Source: Diplolepis rosae
Lineage: Eukaryota; Arthropoda; Insecta; Hymenoptera; Diplolepididae
Length of the DNA: 64,000 bases
Assembly (NCBI GenBank): GCA_030998225.1
Contig: JAPYXD010000170.1
Location: forward strand, 1,860,001-1,924,000
Reading direction: 5' to 3'
The notes under the pieces were generated by a model that saw nothing but the letters and a program-made list of their open reading frames with translations, did not search any database and was not told where the DNA came from. Below, in pieces: positions 23,105-33,207 of this stretch (position 1 is the first letter of the stretch; the number at the start of each line of letters is the position of its first letter). Both the position numbers and the translations under genes were made by a program.

Positions 23105-24830
23105 TTGAGGCGAGGCATAAAGAAAAGCCGTCTTCAATGCTGGAAAGACTTGATCGGAGAGGTCGAGAAGGACCCATGGGGTCTCGCCTTCAAAATAGTC
23201 ACCAAGAAATTGGTGACTAGAAGAAAGACCCCGGGCCTGGACAATCACGATCAAGTGCAGTATATTGTGCGAAACTTGTTTCCACACGTGGAGCCGTTCC
23301 AAAGGCAGGACCAAAGTTCCTGCGTGGTCCGGCGCGAGGAACTCTTCCCTCTCGAGGAACTAAAGAGAGCGGGTGGAAGGCTCAAGGCAAGGGCAGCACC
23401 GGGGATCGACGGAGTGACGAACTGGAAGAAGCAGAGATTGGTCCTTCTGAGGAAGGGCAACAAATCTCTAGGGGTTCCCTCATCGTATAGAGCAATATGT
23501 CTATTGGATATGATGGGGAATGTTCTGGAGTAGTTGATTCTACAACGGCTTCAGACCCTTCTGGTCGGGGAGAACGGTCTCTCGGAGAACCAGTTCGGTT
23601 TCAGGAAAGACAGGACCAGGGTGGACGCCATCCAAGCTGTGGTTAACATCGCCACAGATGCAAGAAAGGGAACTGGTAAGCGTAAGGTTCCAGACTACCT
23701 GTTGTGAATGATAGATGACTATCTGAGCGACAGGTGGGTGATTCGCGAGGGCGACAAATGGTCTCTCAAGAAAGAGATGACATGAGGCGCCCCTCAAGGG
23801 TCGCAGGTGGGTCCACTCGTTTGGAACGTCATGTATGACGACTTCCTGCGCATGGACCTACCTGCTGGAACGAGCATCATCGGCTTCGCGGATGACGCAC
23901 TTGTCGTGTGCGCCGCTGATGACGTCGGAATCCTGGAGCTGAGGAACAATAGCCTGCAGCGGGCAAAGCGTTGGTTGAATAGAAGACGCCTCAAAATGGC
24001 CCCTGACAAAACCGAGGCTTTGCTCGTCACGGACAGCAGATCCTTTCAGTACCCGAGGATCGTTCTCGGAGAGCATGAGGTCGAGTGGAGAACAAGTATA
24101 AAGTACCTGGGAGTGCAGTTGGATCGTAGGCGTAGCTTTGGCGAACACCTAAGGACCACAGCTGCCAAAGCCATCCAATGTGGAGCAAGCTTGGCTCGGC
24201 TCATGCCAAACATTGCTGGACCCAGGGAAGTAAAAAGGAGACTGGTGGCGAGCATGGTGCACTCGAGGCTTCTTTATGCAGCTTCGGTCTGGGCCAAAGC
24301 CCTGCAAAACCATGCTATCGAGAGGAGGCTGTTCTCGGCGCAGAGATCTGCTGCGTTGAGAATAGTTTCAGCGTATAGAACTGTCTCGACGAGTGCTGTG
24401 CTGGTCCTGGCGAGCGTCCCGCCAATAGATTTATTGGCGGAGTAAAGGCAAGAGACTTTCAGCTCCGCAAGGAGCTTACCTGTACAGACCTGCAGGAAAT
24501 TGCTCGCGCGAAGGAGGCCATCCGCAAGGATGGAAGGCACAGACTCGTCGAGAAATGGCAGATGAGATGGCATGGTGAGCAGACCGGGAGATGGACCTAC
24601 CGCCTGATCCCGGAGCTCGCCACCTGGCTAAACAGAAAGCACGGAGAGGTCGGCTTTTATGGCTGTTTTAACGCGTACCTGATGCGCTTTCAGAAAAGAG
24701 ACGAGGAGATGTGTTGTCACTGCGATTTCCCTGTGGATAATGCAGAGCACACACTCTTCGTCTGCGCAAAGTAGGGTGCGGCAAGGGAGGCCCTCGGTCA
24801 GGCTCATCGAATCATTCGTCATTTTTCCTC
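23105..24830 (+). pseudogene. LINE copy 1 ORF2 reverse transcriptase and C-terminus
   Basis: RT sequence lies in several frames. From 23105 it reads KDPWGLAFKIVTKKLVTRRK to APGIDGV, then jumps to NWKKQRLVLLRKGNK, skipping about 35 residues that copies 2 and 3 have. A second gap after TGKRK removes the ISIDIRNAFN box, the first catalytic Asp of RT. The IIGFADDALV box with the paired Asp is intact in 23807-24445. The C-terminal CCHC motif (CCHCDFPVDNAEHTLFVC) is at 24562-24774. Stops at 23531, 23705, 23782 and 24443 further break it. It cannot encode active RT. Confidence 0.85.
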
Positions 24831-24844
24831 CTCACCAAAAAAAA

Positions 24845-25170
24845 ATATTGTGCTAATAATAAAGTGCTAAAAATTTTTTTTTTAATAATTCGCAACTGTC
24901 ATATGGAAATTTCAATATATAAGCGTGAATAAAAGGTTTGATTCTTTAAAAAAATTTATAAATGCATTTTATTATTATATTTGTCAATTTTGCTTCATAC
25001 CAAAGTATTCTCAATATGTAATTTCATATGCAAAACAAGATATAATTTATTTCGTTTTTAAATAATAAAACCTTTTATTTACATTTATTTGTTGAAATTG
25101 CCATAAAGGATGTCAAGTATAATAAAAGTTCTTTTTGAGGTATTTTATTCCAAAGGAATTTTCATACATT
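24845..25170 (+). repeat. 326-bp direct repeat, right copy, flanking LINE copy 1
   Basis: Begins directly after the LINE poly(A). Same length as the left copy. The sequence after 25170 continues naturally, while the left copy is cut by the LINE 5' end. Confidence 0.85.
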
Positions 25171-25499
25171 TTATTTCATGCTAAAGTAATTTAAGGTATA
25201 ATTATCATTACAAAATTAAGTATGGTGTTTTAATTTTTCAATAATCAAACCTTTTATTTACAATCATGTATTGAAAAAGAGGCTCTTAAAAAGTGTTACG
25301 TATTTGTTTTGTTTTATAATCAAACCCTTCATTTATACAGCCATGGAAATTATTTTATAATTACATATCGGTAATTAAATGTTCATAATCTGTTGTTTCA
25401 GCCTCTGTTGAAGTGACTTAATTTTTGTCAAAACAATACAAATTTTTTTATTTCACCTAATGTTTTATTTATATTGAAAGTGAATTGATTTTGATAATT
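25171..25499. other. AT-rich spacer
   Basis: Contains more degenerate units of the foldback-arm type (AATCAAACCTTTTATTTAC and similar). No gene is seen. Confidence 0.5.
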
Positions 25500-25620
25500 T
25501 TTTTTTTTATTTGGTGAGGAGGAAAAATGGCGAAATCTTTTATAGACGTTGTACAGGACTCTCCTAGGAAGAGTCTTGGATTAGATGTTAAAACCAAAAA
25601 ACCCCCTCTCTCGTACCAAT

Positions 25621-25920
25621 TCACCCCCCGTGGAACCGCCTTTTGGCTTTAAATGTCTTCATCACCTGGGTGACGAATGACTCAATAAGCATCCATATCT
25701 GTTCAGACTGAAGCATGAGAGAGACCATCGTGTCAGGAGTGAGTTGTGCGCTCACTGCCTGACCGACAGCCTCCCTTTCCGCGCCCCACTTGGCACAGAC
25801 AAGGAGTGTGTGCTCTGCATTTTCCACAAGAGAACCGCAGTAGCGGCACGACTCATCGTCTCTTTTCTTGAAGCGCTTCAGGTACGCATTAAAGCAACCA
25901 TGGCAACCCGGTTTGGTCAC
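25621..25920 (-). pseudogene. LINE copy 2 ORF2 C-terminal CCHC domain
   Basis: After the deletion the frame gives GCFNAYLKRFKKRDDE, CRYCGSLVENAEHTLLVC (CCHC) and a helical tail ending KTFKAKRRFHGG. The upstream part of the open frame (25921-25965) is the RT segment read out of frame. The motif is the conserved C-terminal zinc finger of R1-clade ORF2. Confidence 0.8.
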
Positions 25921-27529
25921 CATGCCATCTCGTCTGCCATTTCTCGACGAGTCTGAGCCTTCCATCCTTGCGGATGGCCTCCTTCGCGCTAGCGATTTCC
26001 TGCAGGTCGGCGCAGGTAAGCTCCTTGCGAAGCTGAAAGGTCTCCTGCCTTTCCTCCGCCAATAAATCTATTGGCGGGACGCTCGACAGGACCAGCACAG
26101 CACTCGTCGACACAGTTCGGTATGCTGAGACAATTCTCATCACCACACCTCTCTGTGCCGAAAACAGCTTCTTCAGCATAGCATGGTTGTTAAGGGCACT
26201 TGTCCAGATCGGAGCTGCATAGAGCACCTTCGAATTTACCACGCTCGCCACCAGCCTTCTCTTAGCTTCCCTAGGACCACCAATGTTGGGCATGAGCCGA
26301 GTCAGGGCGGCCCCACATTGGATGACTTTGGCAGTCGCGATCTGCAGGTTTTCGCCGAAGCTAAGCCTTCGATACAACTGCATTCCCAGGTACTTAATGC
26401 ACTTTTTCCACTCGATTTCATGTTCCCCGAGAACGATCCTCGGGTATTTGAAGGATCTCCTGTCTGTGACCAGCAAAGCCTCGGTCTTTTCAGGCGCCAT
26501 TTTCAGGCATCTGCTATCTAACCAACGCTTTGCCCGCCACAGACTATCATTGATCCTCAGCTCCAGGATTTTGACATCGTCAACGGCGCACTCAACAAGT
26601 GCGTCATCCGCGAAGCCGATGATGCTCTTTCCAGCAGGCAGGTCCATGCGCAGGAAATCGTCGTACATGACGTTCCAAACGAGTGGACCTACCCGCGACC
26701 CTTGAGGGGCGCCACATGTCATCTCTCCCTTGAGAGACCATTTGTCGCCCTCGTATATCACCCACCTGTCGCCCAGATAGTCATCTATCATTCGCAACAG
26801 GTAGTCTGGAACCTTTTTCCTCACCATCGCCTCGATGCAGATGTTCTATCTCGCGGTATTGAACGCATTGCGTATGTCAATGCTGATCAACGCGCAGAAT
26901 CCCTTACGCTTACCGGTTCGTCTTCTTGCTTTAGTGGCGATGTCCACCACTGCCTGAATGGCGTCAACTGTGGACCTGCCTTTCCGAAAGCCGAACTGGT
27001 TTTCCGAGAGACCGTTCTCGCCGACCATGTGACCCTGTAGTCTTTGTAGGATTATTTCGTCCAGAAGCTTCCCCATCGTATCCAATAAACATATTGGTCT
27101 ATACGATGAGGCATCCCCTAGAGGTTTGTTGCCCTTCCTCAGCAGGACCAACCTCTGCTTCTTCCAGTCTGCGAAGAACCTCCCCTCCCGAAGACAGTAG
27201 TTAAAGGCTTCTAGGAGGATTTCCAGGTATACCCCGACCACCTCCTTAAGGATCTCATTCGGCAACCCATCGATCCCCGGTGCTGTGTTTGCCTTGAGCC
27301 TTCCACCCGCTCTCTTTAGTTCTTCGAGAGGGAAGAGTTCCTCGCGCCGGACCACGCAGGAACTTCGGTCCTGCCTTTGGAACGGCTCCACGTGTGGAAA
27401 CAAGTTTCGCACAATATACTGCACTTGATCGTGATTGTCCAGGCCCGGGGTCTTTCTTCTAGTCACCAATTTCTTGGTGACTATTTTGAAGGCGAAACAC
27501 CATGGGTCCTTCTCGACCTCTCCGATCAA
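25889..27529 (-). pseudogene. LINE copy 2 ORF2 reverse transcriptase
   Basis: RT from KKLVTRRKTPGLD through APGIDGLPNEILKEV, SSYRPICLLDTMGKLL, NQFGFRKGRSTVDAI, CALISIDIRNAFN (first catalytic Asp) to CGAPQGSRVGPLVWN and IIGFADDALV (paired Asp). One TAG at about 26846-26848 replaces a Trp codon that copy 3 has. The rest is one frame of about 545 codons. The C-terminal segment after RWHGDQTG has a deletion of about 23 residues, which also shifts frame. All RT catalytic residues are visible, so RT was intact until recently. Confidence 0.88.
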
Positions 27530-27995
27530 GTCTTTCCAGCATTGAAGACGGCCTGTTCTTTATGCCTTGCCTCAGAGCTGATTTTGCTTTTTTCCATGCC
27601 TCGCGCAGCAGAGGATCACCCTTTGAGCGGGTAAAACTCCGCCGCGCTGTAAGGCACTTTCGACGCAGGACGGACAACTGGTCGTTCCACCAGTAGATCG
27701 AGTCCCCGGTACGCCTGTGCCCGCGGCGAGGCATGGAGTGGTCACATTCTGCGACCACTTTCCACCTCGCCGCCCGCACAGTGTCCTCCAACGACCCAGC
27801 AGACCTTTCCCAACCAAGCTCATCTATGAGCCTGGTTTCTTGGAGATGTTCGCGAAGGTTGTCTTTGCTGAGTCGTTTTGTGTTCCAGGAGGGGCTCCTT
27901 ACCTTGCCGCCCCTTCCCGTATTCACTGGGTGACTCCGTTCCTGGATGCTAAACTCAATGCACTGATGGTCACTCAATGTTACTTCACTTTTCAC
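27459..27995 (-). pseudogene. LINE copy 2 ORF2, endonuclease remnant and linker
   Basis: Opens at TLSDHQCIEF, the last endonuclease box, so about 190 residues of endonuclease including GDFN are missing. The linker follows with GDSIYWWNDQLSVLRRKC and WKKAKSALRQGIK, as in other R1-clade ORF2 proteins. The frame is lost near 27480-27529 and RT continues in another frame. Confidence 0.8.
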
Positions 27996-28188
27996 CCTTC
28001 AACCTCTGGAGCTCCGCCCTAAATATTGGGCAAGAGCCGCTCCCCGAAGCATAGGCGACATCTTTCTCACCCTTGTCGGCACATGTCAGGCACTTAGGCT
28101 GAGCCTTGCATTCCCTGGCCACGTGCGACGCGCCCCCACACCTCCAGCAGGCGTCCTTCCTGCCTGGAAGCGTGCAGCCACGCGACAC
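27985..28188 (-). pseudogene. LINE copy 2 ORF1 zinc-knuckle end
   Basis: Same frame as the preceding part after the TAG stop. It has the second CCHC box CWRCGGASHVAREC and the terminal Cys-rich box (CLTC...GSGSC), ending PIFRAELQRLKGEK. The stop is followed at once by sequence equal to the end of the endonuclease domain, showing that the ORF1-ORF2 junction was altered by deletion. Confidence 0.8.
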
Positions 28189-28194
28189 ATGGCC

Positions 28195-29071
28195 CTATCC
28201 CTGGCACCTGAAGCACCGGGCAAGCACGACATGCTCTCGGATGCGGCAGTTTACCCACCCCACCCTTAGCTTACCGAGCCCGAGCAAGCTCCGAGCTTCC
28301 GCCTCGGTTAGACGGACCACCGCAGTCTGCACACCGCCGAAGCGCTTGTACAGCCTGCACTGGTCGCCGAGGTCTGGCTTGCCCAGCGCGATGCACAGTG
28401 CGGCAACAACCTCTTCCCTTGTTACGGTCTCGTCGAGGTCCCTAACTTCGAAGGTCCTCTTCGAGACCAAAGACTTTACGTTGGCCTTCTCTCCGACCGC
28501 CTGATCGAGCGCCTTCTCGAAGGCTGAGACGTCGCCACCCTTCTTCAGGACCAGAAGGATCTCCTCCCTCCTTGTTCTTCGGATGGAGAGGACCTCCGCT
28601 CCCGAATTTTGGGGGTTAACCTTCGCCTTCATGGCTTTCAGGATCTCGGCGTAGGACTCGCCGTCCTTCTCCGACACCCTGATAGCATCACCCGACCTGG
28701 CAGTCGGAGAGCGCCTCAGCATCTTTCCCTTTGCTTTAGGTTCCTGCGCGGAAGGTACAGGAACCTCTTTCTGCTTTTTCTCTTTTTTTTCTTTCGCACC
28801 AGCTGCCATTCCCCATCCTTTTGTGGGGTCTAGCCACTGGTGACCGCAGCGTAGGATGGCGATGAGCTGCCCTTCCCTTTCTTCGGGAGCCGATCCTCGG
28901 GGGAGAAGGAGCAACCCTCTTCTCCCCCTTTGTCAGCTTTTTGATGGTATCTCCCAGGGACGCAGAACGTAGTCTCCGGAAGATACCCATCTTTTTTGAG
29001 GCGGGGTGGGATTCCAGCTTCTTCTGTATTTCCACCCCGCTTTCTAGAAGGCATTTATGGGTGTTGAACAT
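28195..29071 (-). pseudogene. LINE copy 2 ORF1, N-terminal and RRM-like part
   Basis: The N-terminal frame (28736-29071) has a short charged region (KCLLESGVEIQKKLESHPA). The main frame (28195-28914) has a Lys/Glu-rich linker, then a region with RRTRREEILLVLKKGGD and SKRTFEVRDLDETVTREEV that fits an RRM-like fold known in LINE ORF1 proteins, then LGKLRVGWVNCRIREH leading into the first knuckle CFRC. The two frames are joined by a shift. A TAG at 28192-28194 lies inside the first zinc knuckle. ORF1p would coat the LINE RNA as a chaperone. Confidence 0.75.
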
Positions 29072-29290
29072 TCAGCTTAACACCTCTCAACATGCTCAAC
29101 ATGGCCAGGGTTATTTCTCAGCATACCCTGCTGGATGACACTGAGAGCCCTTGCCAACTTCTCCATTTTAGCACTTTGCTCCTTCAGGAGCTGAAGGACG
29201 TCTTTCTATCCCTCAGCCCCTGGGGAGTCTGTGAGGGTGTATCTGGCGCCTTCACCTCTTCAACTACTCTTTTCGTTGAATCATTCTTAA

Positions 29291-30350
29291 TAATGTCGTC
29301 GTGTCTTAGGACGGTTCGCCCATCATGGGAGCCCTACCACAGTAGGGCTACTATCCCCGCCTGTATAGAACCCTAGTTATGTGCACCGAAACCGAGAAGC
29401 GGCTTATCGGATGGTCGATCCTATCAGCACATTAAATGAGGCTAGTAAAAGGTATATCCTACGCAGCGTCGGATATAAGGAAATACTGACCAGGTAATCC
29501 TTCATTCCTCCGCCCGGGCATCCATGATTTCAACCCCGAAATTGGCTCCAGACAGTAGAAACGTGAGCGGTTTTTCCAATTTAACATGTGGTTTCACGGG
29601 ATCTTTGCCCTTCGCGACCGAACACCGGAGGGACTTACATTTCCCCATATTACTTCCACAGAGGTAAGGTACTGACATCGCGTCCTACCCTGGTCGGGAA
29701 GCTACTACTTCTCCCTTGGCTAGTCTATCGGGAATATCCACCAGGCGCCCGCCGCAGCCCCATTCACTCAGCATCCCATTCATTCTGGTGTGTGTGAGTA
29801 TCGGTGTCGTGCATGTGATTGTGGTGTGACCGCAAGAGCACACGCGGGAAGTTCAGTGTCATCGCCGCATACGCATTTGGGGCGATACCCCGATTAAGGG
29901 GCCCCCCGCATTTACTCCGTGTTCTTTCATTCGGCATCAAGAGACCTGTTCAAGATCCCCTGATGCTTTCGCGCCACATCGCGTCCTCACGCGCTTGAAA
30001 GTCGCAGAACAACCGTCGTGGCACGTGCGCCCGGCAGGCCCATCACTAGGGAAAAGCCTGTCTATAGGGCTCCCTTGGCGGCCATCCTGACGGCGACAGC
30101 CCTACTGCTGGCAGAGTCCTTGCGGCTACTACCGTTGGTGGGCTGCAGGACGCGTCTGCTCCGTGCTTGGACTCATGCATTCACCTCGGCGAGACCCTGC
30201 CCGCCCACAAAACGCTCTCTCGGTTGTTACGTGTGTTGTGTTTAGTGTCGCTGTAATGTGTTGTATCATGTTGCTGTCTGTGTGCCCCCTCCTCCTTTCT
30301 CATCCGGGCTTGGGACCGGCAATGGCGGAGTTTTTTTTCTGTATACTATC
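29291..30350. other. GC-rich block without recognised genes
   Basis: About 1.06 kb that is clearly GC-richer than the flanks, with no ORF above about 95 codons and no match to copy 3's 5' region by eye. Both edges are sharp: LINE copy 2 on the left, AT-rich sequence from 30350. It may be the 5' untranslated region of LINE copy 2 (minus strand) or a piece of a different element. Confidence 0.4.
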
Positions 30351-30639
30351 TTAGGTTCAAATATGATACAATAAAAGTTGTACAATTTGAAAAACGTGTA
30401 ACTTCTTACAAGATTTTTTTAAAAACCAATTTATACCATACTCTAATGAAATTTAGTGATATTAATCAAAATGTTGACTAAAACGTCGTAAAATTAATGA
30501 TGACTATAATCTATACATTATTTTGATCAACAAGACCACTTGACAAAATTTATGTAAAAGTTTATGTAAGATAACTTCTTCATATCAAAAAATATCAAAA
30601 TTTGACATTATTGTAGTATCTTTTTATGAAGTCAACATT

Positions 30640-32372
30640 TTTCTTTCAAATTGAGCTCATTAGATGCAGAAGTAGGATTTTTTACCATTCGTTCTCTATA
30701 CGTAGTACAATAACGGTAAAATTCTGTTGCATGGTATTTCCGTACCCTTAGTTTTAAGTACCTGAGCCCTTGGTGTGAGGAAGAAGGTCTGATTATTCCT
30801 CGTAACTTGAAGTTCGTCAAAACAGGTGTCTCCATGCCTCTTTTTTTTCTACGGGCACACCATGGAGAATAAACATAAGGAGACCAAACTAATGTAACTG
30901 AAAATCAACATCTTTTTGTCAGAAGTGCATTGATTGAGTACGGGAACGTCCCAACAGATGGCGCTCCTGCAAGTAGCGTAAAAAAAAGAAGTCTTCGTGT
31001 ACCTTTGCATGCATCTAGGTTGTCACGGTAACATATATTTATTATAAGAATGTTTACAAACATTTACAAATATTAACCTTAATTTGCGGTTATGTTAGAA
31101 TATTTTGAGCGAATAGAGGGAAGCGGCCACTTTTTTACGCGACTTGCATTCACGCCATCAATCGGAAAGTTCTTGTACCTTTTCCATGTACTTCTGACAA
31201 AAACGTGCTCAACTTTTGTGAAGTTCATGCATAAGAGATTGGTCTCATTATGTCTATTCTACATGGGGCACACATTTGACTATGTGTACTTCTTCACCTG
31301 CAACGACTGCCATGTAACCTGGTCCTTTCATTAGATCAAATGCAAATTCGTCTGGTGCTTGCGTTGCTATTGACAAAGCATTTTTTAACTTTTGTTTTTC
31401 TAAATTACATTTTTTGGCGATGACATTGATATATAGTTGTTTTATTTGAGAACGGATGTGCTTTTCGATATATACAAATTTAGAATTTACATAGGCGAAA
31501 ATATCGAGATTAGATACAGAATTTTCTTTATTAAACGCAAAACTATCTCCTCTTACTGTTTCGAAAATTACTAATTTAGGATGTTCGGTCTTTACTAACG
31601 TATATCTGCATACTGATTCCCTACCTTTTGCTGCCAAGGCGAAGATTATATCTTGTGTTGCAAGAGAATATATGATTTGATCGTTATTGAAGTCAAAATC
31701 CACCATTTTATTGGCTAGACCTTCGAATAAAATGCTGTATTGGTTAAATTTACAATTGTCGATAGGTATTGCGTTCCAAAAAGTATAACCTCCCTCTTGG
31801 TCTATGCAGCTACCTTCGGAGAGAGAACATGCGGTTCCAGAGCGTATATTAATTGTATTGGTGTTTAAATTGATTCTTGCTTGTTGTTCTGTTAGAGTAA
31901 TTTTAATGGTTCCTTGAACTACTACATTTTCCCATGTTCCGAAGGGATCTGAATATCCTGCTAAAATTATGCTGTGCGTAACCGTTTGGTTTAGTTTTAT
32001 TCCGTGGACAATGTGTGATTCGCTTACTTTTAAAATACCAGTTTCGTGTACATCCTGACATGCGCTTCTACTTACATCATTGATATACTCGTTTTCGCCA
32101 TTTAACTCAATAGAAATATGAGAATTCATTCTGCAATAATAAATCGTTCGATGTATTTCCATTTTACATTGTATAATTCTTATTTCTGTATCTTGATTTA
32201 TTTGAAGTAACTGTACATATCATTTAGTTATGTTTATTTTAGATTCAGGCAAATCGCAATTGCCTACTTCTAATAATGACAGGGTAGTAACATTTAAGTG
32301 ACGCGACCCACAATCGTATCCAATAAATCCATAAACTCCTCCTATAATTGTGAAAAGTAATGTACAAATCAT
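30640..32372 (-). pseudogene. env: Envelope-like glycoprotein, chuvirus G-like, interrupted
   Basis: On the minus strand an ATG at 32372 starts a signal-peptide-like stretch (MICTLLFTIIGGVYGF) then YDCGSRHLNVTTLSLLE. A TGA follows at about 32218-32220. The 302-codon frame 32162-31254 has Cys pairs and GGYTFWNAIP, then YSILFEGLAN. It runs into a MITE at 31265. The far side (30852 and below) continues with CFDELQVTRN and FFLTPRAQVL in another frame after an A-run slip. This motif order resembles the G protein of chuviruses, a class of fusion glycoprotein. Baculovirus F-type features of errantiviral Env (furin site plus fusion peptide) were not seen. No intact protein is possible. Confidence 0.62.
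30861..31265. mobile_element. P-like MITE, 405 bp, inside env
   Basis: Terminal inverted repeats start CATGGAGAATAAACATAAGG on the left and CATGTAGAATAGACATAATG on the right (complement). The flanking duplication GGGCACAC is perfect (30853-30860, 31266-31273). An 8-bp duplication and these termini closely match the Drosophila P element, whose ends begin CATGATGAAATAACATAAGG (recalled). The interior has no transposase. A related copy is at 54322-54705. Confidence 0.85.
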
Positions 32373-32571
32373 CTGTAATCAAAAAGAGGTATTAGTTTCG
32401 GTTATACGGGTTTTTGTTGGGCCCGAATATATACATTTGGTTGAGAAAGATACAAAAATGATATTTCTATTCGCTATTAGAATCTTTGTGTTTCTTTCTC
32501 TTAGGTCTGATTACTTGGTTTATGTGTGAGATTCTTAGTCTATTTGCATGTACTACTTTTGATCCATTTTT

Positions 32572-33207
32572 CTATTGGATCTTAATATTATTTTTATTTA
32601 TTATTTCTAAAATTTTATGAGGTCCTGAGCAATGATCTCCGAATTTTTTTGGTTTAAGAACTTTAAATAGAAAAACATTGTCTCCTATATGGAAATTAGG
32701 AGGATTAATAGCTCTATCATAATATTTTTTTGATTTTTCTTTTGATTCTACTAGATTATCGTAAACTAATGTTCTAATTCCGTTTAGCTTTTTAACTAAA
32801 TCTATAATATATCCCTTATAAGTGGATAAAACATCTACTTCCCTTAAAGGATCACTTGAGGGTAATCTTGCTAGTTTTCCGAATACTACCTCGTAAGGTG
32901 TATGTTTTGTGCGTTCAGATACACATGTATTATAATTCAAGATAGCGATCTCTAACCATTCATACCATTCTTGGTCTACAGTTGTGTACTGCTTAAGAAA
33001 TTCACCTAGGGCATGATGCAATCTTTTTAGAGATCCGTTAGATTGGGGGGTGAAACGCTGTGGTTCGCACCTTTTTAATTTTAAACCGTTCAGAAATTCG
33101 AGCTCCGAATATACAAATAAATTTCTTTATAAAGGAATCCGCTACTGTAGTGTCTAAGGTGTCTTTCAAAGAGACAGCTAGGCAAAATTTGGAGAGTTGG
33201 TCCTGCA
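32572..33207 (-). pseudogene. pol: Integrase of the env-bearing gypsy-class element
   Basis: Minus strand. The segment opens at DQLSKFCLAVSLKDT, part of the catalytic core, and reaches FIKKFICIFGA. There a deletion removes the box with the second catalytic Asp. It resumes at FKIKKVRTTAF and PQSNGSLKRLHHAL, where the usual catalytic Glu is Lys. The last 149 codons (32572-33021) are open: WYEWLEIAILNYN, TKHTPYEVVFGK, YYDRAINPP, FHIGDNVFLF and GPHKILEI, typical of insect gypsy/errantivirus integrases. Catalytically dead. Confidence 0.82.

Larger units (their letters stand above)
21790..24840 (+). mobile_element. R1-like LINE, copy 1 (5' truncated)
   Basis: Holds the C-terminal end of ORF1, an endonuclease and an RT with internal deletions, and a 3' end CCTCCTCACC(A)n. 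The 5' end begins inside ORF1. R1-clade membership is inferred from ORF layout, the endonuclease start MKFLQLNLGRGKDAQDLL, and the C-terminal CCHC motif. Confidence 0.85.
25500..29290 (-). mobile_element. R1-like LINE, copy 2
   Basis: On the minus strand it runs from ORF1 start near 29071 to a 3' end CCTCCTCACC plus A-rich tail at about 25500-25513. It is the least truncated RT of the three copies, but it has lost almost the whole endonuclease. The 5' untranslated part extends at least to about 29290; the GC-rich block beyond may also belong to it. Confidence 0.85.

Noticed and set aside
22210..24255. Antisense and shifted ORFs over LINE copy 1 (and the like over copies 2 and 3)
   Set aside because: Shadows of the GC-rich LINE coding strand; no domain.
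31092..31334. 80-codon ORF, partly conserved at 54532-54714
   Set aside because: Conservation is explained by the two MITE copies. The ORF runs out of the element at 31265.
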